A stretch of 64,000 bases of DNA from a bacterium SCSIO 12643 (lineage in GTDB: Bacteria > Bacteroidota > Bacteroidia > Flavobacteriales_G > Salibacteraceae). The stretch lies in NCBI GenBank assembly GCA_024398135.1, contig CP073750.1:2790001-2854000 (forward strand). The letters run 5' to 3'. Below the pieces are notes generated by a model. That model saw only the letters and a list, made by a program, of their open reading frames with translations, made no database searches and was not told the origin of the DNA. Positions 1 to 6,357 of this stretch are shown piece by piece (position 1 is the first letter of the stretch; every line of letters starts with the position of its first letter). Position numbers and translations under genes: made by a program.

Positions 1-1221
1 ATACAGGTTTTTGAGTATGAGTCTATAGCATTCAAAGGTCGGCATCATAAAGAAGGGTTTTCTGAAGAGGTCTTCAACGCTTTTGAAAAATACTTTCAAG
101 CCAATGAGCGTACGCCTTTTTTTGAAATGATTCCTTATGGAGTACGTTTTAAACAGTATGTCGGAGCTATTCAAATAGGAAAACACACCATTGAGGTTTT
201 ACCCAAAGCAGGTAAAGAAGGCAATGAAAAAGTTTGGCAATCCGTTTTACTGGATATGCTAAAAGCCTGTCATCTATTAACTGCGAAAGAAACGGGTGTT
301 GCTTCTTTAAAACTTCGTGCCAACTCTATTTTAGATTTATATTTTGAACTGTATGTACAAGAACTAGAGTCTTTATTACATCAAGGGTTAATTAAAAAAT
401 ATAGACAAAAAAGCGGACAGCAAAAAGCGCTAAAAGGAGCTTTGATTTTTTCAAAGCAAATCTCTCAAAATATAGTGCATAAAGAACGGTTTTATACGCG
501 CCATACAGTATATGATAAGAACCACTTATTACATCAAATTTTAGCAGAAGCGCTGACCGTAGTTGCACGTTTGTCCAGTTCAGCTAGATTAAAAGACCGT
601 ATTGGACGTGTTCAACTAGATTTTCCTGAAGTTAGTAAATTGGATGTTTCCGCAAGTCATTTTGTCAAACTAAGAACAGATAGAAAAACAGCCCCCTACC
701 AGAAAGCCATAGGAATTGCTAAACTGATTATTTTGAATTATCGCCCAGATATATCTGCAGGTAAAAATGATTTATTGGCTTTAATGTTTGATATGAATGT
801 GCTTTGGGAGGAGTATGTATATCGTATTTTAAAAAAACATGCGCATACCGATTATGAGGTTTTATCGCAAAGGAGATATAAGTTTTGGGAACATAAAATA
901 GTTCAACCCGACTTGGTTCTTAGAGAAAGAAATACGGATAGAACTTATGTAATTGATACCAAATGGAAGGTGATTGACTCCAAACATCCTGCGGATGATG
1001 ATTTAAAACAGATGTATGTCTATAATCATTACAGCAAAAGTTTTAATAGTATGTTGCTATATCCACGTACCCATGAACAAGATGATGTACAGGGGAAGTT
1101 TAGGCTTTTACAAAATGGAAAAGAACATCACTGTAGTTTGGGTTTTGTGGATGTTATTGATGGAGATGGTTTAAATAAAAAAATGGCATCTGATATTATT
1201 AAGAAACTGGAAGTTGTATAA
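1..1221 (+). CDS. mcrC: McrC-family subunit of an McrBC-type restriction system (5' end missing)
   Basis: McrC is the nuclease partner of the GTPase McrB in methylation-dependent restriction. The reading frame is open from base 1, so the gene starts upstream of the window; the first ATG inside (127) lies in the conserved N-terminal part and is probably internal. Seen: an N-terminal region with a YVGAIQIG stretch and a following LPK, the family's usual 'leIlPK' motif; a central FDMNVLWEEYV motif; and a C-terminal PD-(D/E)XK-like nuclease core with QPDLVL followed by DTKWK, the expected Asp and Asp-x-Lys residues. The frame ends normally with TAA. McrB is expected immediately upstream, outside the window. 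The family call is firm; whether the system is complete cannot be seen. Confidence 0.88.
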   Translation: MQVFEYESIAFKGRHHKEGFSEEVFNAFEKYFQANERTPFFEMIPYGVRFKQYVGAIQIGKHTIEVLPKAGKEGNEKVWQSVLLDMLKACHLLTAKETGVASLKLRANSILDLYFELYVQELESLLHQGLIKKYRQKSGQQKALKGALIFSKQISQNIVHKERFYTRHTVYDKNHLLHQILAEALTVVARLSSSARLKDRIGRVQLDFPEVSKLDVSASHFVKLRTDRKTAPYQKAIGIAKLIILNYRPDISAGKNDLLALMFDMNVLWEEYVYRILKKHAHTDYEVLSQRRYKFWEHKIVQPDLVLRERNTDRTYVIDTKWKVIDSKHPADDDLKQMYVYNHYSKSFNSMLLYPRTHEQDDVQGKFRLLQNGKEHHCSLGFVDVIDGDGLNKKMASDIIKKLEVV

Positions 1222-1361
1222 GGAAGCTCTACTTAAATTATAAGGGAAGTAATAAGAAGGGAATAGGTTGCTGTAGAACTTCGGCTCAGTACAATTATTC
1301 CACCCTCAGAAAACCAGTAGTTTATACTCAGTATTCGTATTATATTTACGCTATCAAAAAA

Positions 1362-3122
1362 ATGGGTATGAAAATAAAACTACTTTTTGCAGCATTATTA
1401 ATTGCCCATTTGGGTTTTACCCAGGAACAGGTGTTACCCAATCAAATGACACCTGATGAAGTTCAAAATATTGAAAGCTATAATCAATCACGTCAGGTAA
1501 CTGGAATTACAACTCCACCAGGTTCATCGGTGCGTACGATGGCGGAGTGGGAAGAAATTCAATCTTTGGTGATCGCATGGGAAGGGTATCCGACCATTTT
1601 AAGTCAAATCACAGATATAGCTCAGGACGAATGTGAGGTCATAATAGTGTGTGACGATTCTAACAATGTAAAAACTGAGTTAACGAATAACGGTGTGCCT
1701 TTACACAATGTGAGTTATATCCAGCAAGCTACAAACTCTATTTGGATGCGCGACTATGGTGGAAATACGGTGTATAAGAATGAAGTAGATTCATTGTATT
1801 TGGTTGATTGGATTTATAATCGACCAAGACCTGCCGATGATAATGTACCAGATGCCGTGGCAGCTTTTAAAAATATCCCATTGTATCAAACGACTGCAGC
1901 GCCTTATTCTTTGGTACATACCGGAGGTAATTTTATGACGGATGGTTTTGGAACTGGATTTTCTTCTAAACTGGTATTAGATGAAAATGCTGCGGGGGGA
2001 TTATTTAATCCCGAAAATTTAACCGAAGCACAGATAGATCAACGCATGAATCTTTTTATGGGAATTGATAAGTACATTAAAATGGAGGTACTTCCTTACG
2101 ATGGAATTCATCATATAGATATGCATATGAAGTTGCTGGATGAAGAAACTCTGTTGGTGAGTGAATATCCCATGGGTGTGGCAGATGGTCCTCAAATTGA
2201 ATTGAACTTAGATGATGTGTTGAATAATTATCATTCAACTTTCGGCACACCCTATGAAGTGGTTAGAATACCAGTTCCGCCAAGTACATCTGGAGCCTAT
2301 CCGGATAATGGAGGATATTATCGAACGTATACCAATCAGGTATTTGTCAATAAAACAATCATCGTCCCGACTTATAGAACTGAGTATGATACAATAGCAT
2401 TAAGAATTCTAAGAGATGCGATGCCTGGGTATAAGGTGATAGGTATTGATTGTGATACCCATCCTAACAATATTATCCAGTTGAGTGGGGCCATTCATTG
2501 TATTACTCGAGCTGTAGGAGTTGCAGAGCCATTACTCATTTCTCATCAGCGGTTAAGAGATACGGATAATACCACAACTCCATATACTGTAAGCGCCTAT
2601 ATGAATCATATTTCCGGTATTGTCAGTGCAACATTGTATTGGACTACGGATACTACTTCAGGTTATACAGCTGTGTCTATGAGTAATGTTGGAAACGGGA
2701 ATTGGGAAGCACAAATTCCAGCACAACCTATAAACACTCAAGTGTATTATTATGTAAAAGGACAAGCGAATTCAGGGAAACAGCAAGTGCGACCAATTGT
2801 AGCTCCAGCAGGATACTGGAAGTTTAATGTTATCAGCCCAAATAGTATTGAAGAAGCGGATGTACAAGTGGGTATAGATGCCATATTTCCAAATCCATCC
2901 AGTACGATTGCTTGTATCTCGGTATCTGTAGATCATCCTACTCAAGCGAAAATGGAGGTGTTTAATATGGTAGGTCGGTCTGTTCAATTAGTTCACCAGG
3001 GAGTAGTGCCAATGGGAAAAAGTAAATATTTCATCAAGACCGAAGTTTTGCCTATAGGAGTATACATGGTAGTTTTAAAAGTTGCTGGTCAAACTCAGGT
3101 TCAGAAGTTGGTCGTGAAGTAA
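1362..3122 (+). CDS. Secreted peptidylarginine/agmatine deiminase-family protein with T9SS sorting domain
   Basis: The family hydrolyses guanidino groups (agmatine or peptidyl-arginine) using a Cys-His-Asp centre. A Sec signal peptide covers about residues 1-20; the first Met is followed by a second (MGMKIK), and the start at 1368 is equally possible. Catalytic residues are present: WMRDYG with Asp131, HHID with His251 and Asp253, and GAIHCIT with Cys380. The order and spacing resemble the Porphyromonas gingivalis peptidylarginine deiminase as I remember it. A linker domain follows (about 395-500), then a type A sorting domain (about 505-586, starting IFPNPSS and ending KLVVK). The protein is therefore probably exported through the type IX system and surface-attached or released. 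The substrate cannot be decided from sequence. Confidence 0.85.
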   Translation: MGMKIKLLFAALLIAHLGFTQEQVLPNQMTPDEVQNIESYNQSRQVTGITTPPGSSVRTMAEWEEIQSLVIAWEGYPTILSQITDIAQDECEVIIVCDDSNNVKTELTNNGVPLHNVSYIQQATNSIWMRDYGGNTVYKNEVDSLYLVDWIYNRPRPADDNVPDAVAAFKNIPLYQTTAAPYSLVHTGGNFMTDGFGTGFSSKLVLDENAAGGLFNPENLTEAQIDQRMNLFMGIDKYIKMEVLPYDGIHHIDMHMKLLDEETLLVSEYPMGVADGPQIELNLDDVLNNYHSTFGTPYEVVRIPVPPSTSGAYPDNGGYYRTYTNQVFVNKTIIVPTYRTEYDTIALRILRDAMPGYKVIGIDCDTHPNNIIQLSGAIHCITRAVGVAEPLLISHQRLRDTDNTTTPYTVSAYMNHISGIVSATLYWTTDTTSGYTAVSMSNVGNGNWEAQIPAQPINTQVYYYVKGQANSGKQQVRPIVAPAGYWKFNVISPNSIEEADVQVGIDAIFPNPSSTIACISVSVDHPTQAKMEVFNMVGRSVQLVHQGVVPMGKSKYFIKTEVLPIGVYMVVLKVAGQTQVQKLVVK

Positions 3123-3139
3123 TAGAAGTATTAGCGTCC

Positions 3140-3190
3140 ATTTATGAACTTACCTTGATTATTCATGAAGCGAAAAGATTCATTCATGAA
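3140..3190 (+). promoter_or_regulatory. Three 9-bp direct repeats at 21-bp period (LytTR-like operator)
   Basis: ATTTATGAA (3140-3148), ATTCATGAA (3161-3169) and ATTCATGAA (3182-3190) are separated by exactly 12 bp each. The 9+12 layout is that of LytTR-type response-regulator sites. The array lies 85 bp before the lipoprotein gene at 3275. The same layout recurs at 4155-4184. Confidence 0.6.
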
Positions 3191-3220
3191 ACTAAAGTTG
3201 TGATTTATGTGTTATTATCT

Positions 3221-3228
3221 TAAATTCG
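3221..3228 (+). promoter_or_regulatory. Candidate -7 box of the 3275 lipoprotein gene
   Basis: TAAATTCG matches the Bacteroidota -7 consensus TAnnTTTG at all but one position. It begins exactly 30 nt after the last direct repeat, as the TAGATTTG box does in the promoter at 4215. No good -33 TTG is present, which suits an activator-dependent promoter. Confidence 0.4.
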
Positions 3229-3274
3229 AGAGTGTTAGTTTTTTAATGATGACTCAATAAAACAACCGGTTATT

Positions 3275-3913
3275 ATGAAAAGAATACTATTCCCCTTAAT
3301 TTGTTTACTGATCTTAGCAAGCTGTAATAAAGATGAAATAAATAATGTTTTAATTCCTCCAAAAAAATACCCTAAAAGATATCCAAAAGAATACTTACCT
3401 ACTTATCCCGGGTCTTATTGGGTGTATGATAATGGAGATACCAATCGAACCGGAGTATCATATGTTGTAGCCGAAATATTTAGTGCGAATAGAAACTTTG
3501 GAACAGGTAAGGTAAGTTGCTATTCTATTGAAAAGGCTATGTATACAACTTATTTGGGAAAATATGTTAAAGATTATACATTATATGGACAAGATTCTAA
3601 GGGAACGTGTACTAATTATACGCTACTGAGTGAAGAGTTAGGAGCGTATATAACTGTATATGCGAATAAATATTATAGAACAGAACTCATAGTGAAGTCT
3701 AAGGATGTTCAAATTGAATTACCTAATGGAAAGGTATATGATAATGTCATTGTGATGAATAAAGTGAATCTTGGTGGGCCGGAATTAGATGTAGAGATTT
3801 ATTATGCAAAGGGAATAGGGTTGATTGGTCAAAAAACGATTGAAAACTATTTTACACAAGATACCATTCCGGTTTGGGATAAGTACTTGGTAGATTATCA
3901 TATTAATTATTAG
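3275..3913 (+). CDS. Predicted lipoprotein of unknown function
   Basis: A 212-residue protein with a lipoprotein signal peptide: a charged start, a hydrophobic stretch and the lipobox ILASC (Cys about residue 17), so it should be lipid-anchored. The mature part opens with a lysine/proline-rich segment and then a polar, tyrosine-rich region with alternating hydrophobic residues, suggesting a small beta-rich domain. I do not recognise a family. It stands alone between two T9SS cargo genes. Its upstream region carries three direct repeats and a weak -7 box that resemble the promoter of the next gene, so co-regulation of the two is likely. Confidence 0.75.
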   Translation: MKRILFPLICLLILASCNKDEINNVLIPPKKYPKRYPKEYLPTYPGSYWVYDNGDTNRTGVSYVVAEIFSANRNFGTGKVSCYSIEKAMYTTYLGKYVKDYTLYGQDSKGTCTNYTLLSEELGAYITVYANKYYRTELIVKSKDVQIELPNGKVYDNVIVMNKVNLGGPELDVEIYYAKGIGLIGQKTIENYFTQDTIPVWDKYLVDYHINY

Positions 3914-4089
3914 TTCCCGCCTTTTAATGAACTTCAAACTCTTTCTTATTGGAGAGGTTTTGAATCTAATCAATACAATTGTCTAACTGATATAGACTTA
4001 TATGGAGGTGCTTTCGAAACACTTCTGCTATGACTTAGCCCTTGGTTACTCCTTATACTATATAACCTAACAATTCTAATGGAATGTGA

Positions 4090-4133
4090 GGTGACTGAGG
4101 ATTTTGTTGGAAACAAAATGTCTCGAAGTCACC
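4090..4133 (+). repeat. 44-nt structured repeat, copy A
   Basis: The order is GGTGACT, GAG, GA, inner stem TTTTGTT / loop GGA / AACAAAA, TGT, CTC, GA, AGTCACC. The outer arms GGTGACT and AGTCACC are perfectly complementary, GAG can pair with CTC, and the inner stem pairs over 7 bp. Copies B (6171-6214) and C (6313-6356) have the same length and flanks but a different inner stem. The outer part recalls the widespread GAGC-TTGT-CGAAG class of REP-like sequences (recalled, not searched). Confidence 0.7.
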
Positions 4134-4154
4134 GTTTATAAACCCACCCTGAAC

Positions 4155-4184
4155 ATTTATGAAGTGAGATCGATCATTCATGAA
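4155..4184 (+). promoter_or_regulatory. Two 9-bp direct repeats at 21-bp period (LytTR-like operator)
   Basis: ATTTATGAA (4155-4163) and ATTCATGAA (4176-4184) with a 12-bp spacer repeat the arrangement seen at 3140-3190. They sit 64 bp before the T9SS gene at 4249. Confidence 0.6.
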
Positions 4185-4214
4185 TTACATATGGAGGGCA
4201 TTTGAATGACCGGG

Positions 4215-4222
4215 TAGATTTG
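4215..4222 (+). promoter_or_regulatory. Candidate -7 box (TAGATTTG)
   Basis: A perfect TAnnTTTG match, 26 nt before the start codon at 4249 and exactly 30 nt after the second direct repeat. No TTG lies 17-23 nt upstream, consistent with activator dependence. Confidence 0.5.
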
Positions 4223-4248
4223 GGGAATAACTTTATAAATTTTTAACT

Positions 4249-5670
4249 ATGAAAAGTTTACTTAAAAACTCTCAATTAGGTAGCCAGGTCTTGATAGGCG
4301 CCTTACTTTTTTCCTCCACAATACTAGCTCAGGTTGACCCAGATCCAGGTGGAGGATTTCCACCAGCCGACCCTTGTGATGGTAGCATTTGGTATGATCG
4401 CGTGTTAAATGAAAATGCACCTACCGCTAGAAGTGGTTTTACCGGAGTCAAATATGGATTCCAAAAAGTATTTTATGTGAATGGGGATCATACACATTCA
4501 GATTTTGGAAGACTAATGAATATTTATGGGGCTACCTATCAAAACTATGGAGCTTTAAATGGTAATTCCACAAAGGTTAGTAGGTATAGCTCTCCATCTG
4601 ATGTTATCATGGTAAATGGCTCGGTTTATTTTATATCTGAATCAGGTTATAGGTTACATTCATTAACCTGGGGACCATCCGGATGGGTAGAATCTGTGGT
4701 AAATAATTCGTCAAATGCTTCGCCAAATGCTACTACTACAGGTTTTGGAGGTTGTTTTGATGTGAATGATGCTAACGGTAGAATTTATTACAACCACACT
4801 TGGAGTGGTTCTACTGAGGTTTCAGCAATAGATGGACCATATGCATGGCAGGTGAGCGCTTTGGATGCATCGGGATCAAACTCCACCGGTGAAATCGTAA
4901 AAGGTGGTTGGGGAATTTATTATCGTGGAGATGATTTTAAATTAAAATTAAAAGCATGGGATTCTGGTTCTGGATGGTATACAGCATCTCTAGGTAATGG
5001 TCCTGAATTGGCCTATTGGTCTCCATTAACATATGCGAGTGGGCGTGTGTTTTATATTGATGTAAATGATAAAATAAGATACATTGATGAAAATACCGGA
5101 ACAACGCATGCTGTACTGAATGCATCTGCACCATCACCTTATACTACAGGACGTAGTGATATGGTAGCAAGCAATAATAAATTGGTATATGTTGGTACAG
5201 ATCATAGAATACATATGATGACTTATAATGCCGGAGTATGGACGCATAAATTATTACACCCTACAGCACAAGTTAGAGACGATACCAAGATGGACTTTAT
5301 TGATGGGAGAGGAATTGTATATGTAGGACGATACGATAGTAAAATTCATGAGTTGTTTACCTGTGAGGATGCAATAAGCTTTAAAAAGGCACCTGAAAGC
5401 ACGTTGCAAGAAGAAACAATAGAGTTGGTTTCCTTTACAATGTATCCAAACCCGGCAATGGACAATGTGAAAATTGCTATTGAGTCTGATGAGCCAGGTA
5501 CCATTTTGATTCAAAATATGACAGGGCAAACAATATATCAAACCAATTTTGGTGAAGGTAATTATACAGAGACTTTAGATATTAACGATTATGTAAAAGG
5601 AATTTACATTGTGAAATTAGTATCTCAATCAGGTGAGCAAATCGCCATAAAAAAACTAGTGAAAAACTAG
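4249..5670 (+). CDS. T9SS-exported protein with repeated propeller-like motifs
   Basis: A 473-residue secreted protein. A signal peptide ends near residue 27 (STILAQ), followed by a Pro/Asp/Gly-rich linker. The body (about 45-385) has recurring blades of the type VFYVNGD, VYFISE, IYYNH, VFYIDVND, LVYVGTD and IVYVGRYD, the pattern of a beta-propeller in which each blade reports 'is shown/present'. I cannot assign an activity. The C-terminal type A sorting domain (about 395-473) begins MYPNPAMDN and ends KKLVKN. The gene has its own promoter with LytTR-like repeats and is followed by a strong intrinsic terminator, so it appears monocistronic. Confidence 0.8.
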   Translation: MKSLLKNSQLGSQVLIGALLFSSTILAQVDPDPGGGFPPADPCDGSIWYDRVLNENAPTARSGFTGVKYGFQKVFYVNGDHTHSDFGRLMNIYGATYQNYGALNGNSTKVSRYSSPSDVIMVNGSVYFISESGYRLHSLTWGPSGWVESVVNNSSNASPNATTTGFGGCFDVNDANGRIYYNHTWSGSTEVSAIDGPYAWQVSALDASGSNSTGEIVKGGWGIYYRGDDFKLKLKAWDSGSGWYTASLGNGPELAYWSPLTYASGRVFYIDVNDKIRYIDENTGTTHAVLNASAPSPYTTGRSDMVASNNKLVYVGTDHRIHMMTYNAGVWTHKLLHPTAQVRDDTKMDFIDGRGIVYVGRYDSKIHELFTCEDAISFKKAPESTLQEETIELVSFTMYPNPAMDNVKIAIESDEPGTILIQNMTGQTIYQTNFGEGNYTETLDINDYVKGIYIVKLVSQSGEQIAIKKLVKN

Positions 5671-5690
5671 TGATTAGTCAGTGGTTTACT

Positions 5691-5722
5691 AAAACGCCAG
5701 CTATTTAGTTGGCGTTTTTTTT
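5691..5722 (+). terminator. Intrinsic terminator
   Basis: AAACGCCA pairs with TGGCGTTT around a short loop, followed by a run of eight T. It lies 20 nt after the 4249-5670 gene. Confidence 0.9.
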
Positions 5723-5867
5723 GCTCAATATTTGGAAAGATATAATCTGTTTAAAATCAGGAGTCAAATTAATAGATTTTAGAAGAGGAAGTATTATTTT
5801 GTATTTTATTAAATCAATCTTTCTTCAAACGTTGATTAATCCAATTTTTAAGACATGATTTTAACCC

Positions 5868-6155
5868 ATGAAAGGATATACTTACATACTCAAATGTATT
5901 GATAATAGTTATTACACAGGAAGCACAAAATTCCTAGCTAAGCGGATTCAACAACATCAGAATGGAAAAGGGGCAAAGCATACAAAAAAACGGTTACCTG
6001 TAGAGTTAGTTTATGTAGAGGTTTTTGATCGGATTGATCATGCTTTTTACCGCGAAAAACAAATTCAAGGTTGGAGCCGTAAAAAGAAAGAAGCGTTAAT
6101 TACTGGTAAATATAATCAGTTACCTGAATTATCTGAATCTTATAGATTTAAATAG
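5868..6155 (+). CDS. GIY-YIG nuclease superfamily protein (UPF0213/YhbQ type)
   Basis: A small 95-residue single-domain protein. The GIY-YIG core is seen: GYTYIL (residues 3-8) for 'GIY', YYTG (15-18) for 'YIG', Arg26 and His30 in the following helix, and Glu63 (FYREKQIQGW), the metal-binding residue. Members of this branch are DNA-structure-related nucleases of poorly defined role. Length and motif order are normal, so it is probably active. The stop codon is followed after 15 nt by a copy of the 44-nt structured repeat. Confidence 0.88.
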   Translation: MKGYTYILKCIDNSYYTGSTKFLAKRIQQHQNGKGAKHTKKRLPVELVYVEVFDRIDHAFYREKQIQGWSRKKKEALITGKYNQLPELSESYRFK

Positions 6156-6170
6156 AGGAGCTTTGGCATT

Positions 6171-6214
6171 CGGGCCTTCGAGACAATGAAGCATAGCTTC
6201 ATTCCTCAGGCGCC
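6171..6214 (-). repeat. 44-nt structured repeat, copy B
   Basis: Read on the minus strand: GGCGCCT, GAG, GA, inner stem ATGAAG / loop CTATG / CTTCAT, TGT, CTC, GA, AGGCCCG. Length and flanks are as in copies A and C, but the 6-bp inner stem has different, still complementary bases. It lies just after the GIY-YIG stop codon. Confidence 0.72.
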
Positions 6215-6312
6215 TCCGCCAATCTACTTCATAATGTTATATTATTCTTATTAGACTAGAAGCGACTTAGGTAGTGTATTTACGAAATGGTTTTGTTGAA
6301 AGTAAAACTAAA

Positions 6313-6356
6313 GGTGCCTGAGGATTCAGCTAAAGGCTGAACGTCTCGAAGGCCCG
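6313..6356 (+). repeat. 44-nt structured repeat, copy C
   Basis: GGTGCCT, GAG, GA, inner stem TTCAGC / loop TAAAG / GCTGAA, CGT, CTC, GA, AGGCCCG. It abuts the stop codon of the minus-strand DUF748 gene (6358). Relative to the gene it follows it has the same orientation as copy B; together B and C form an inverted pair about 100 bp apart. Confidence 0.72.
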
Positions 6357-6357
6357 A

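Larger units (their letters stand above)
3914..4248. other. 335-bp intergenic region holding a structured repeat and a promoter
   Basis: No coding frame is convincing here. The region contains a 44-nt structured element (4090-4133), two LytTR-like direct repeats (4155-4184) and a -7 box (4215-4222). The first 170 bases show nothing recognisable. Confidence 0.6.

Noticed and set aside
1276-1292. GAACTTCGGCTCAGTAC after mcrC, similar to the core of the 44-nt element
   Set aside because: Only the short CTTCG..CTCAG core resembles it; length, flanks and inner stem of the 44-nt family are missing.
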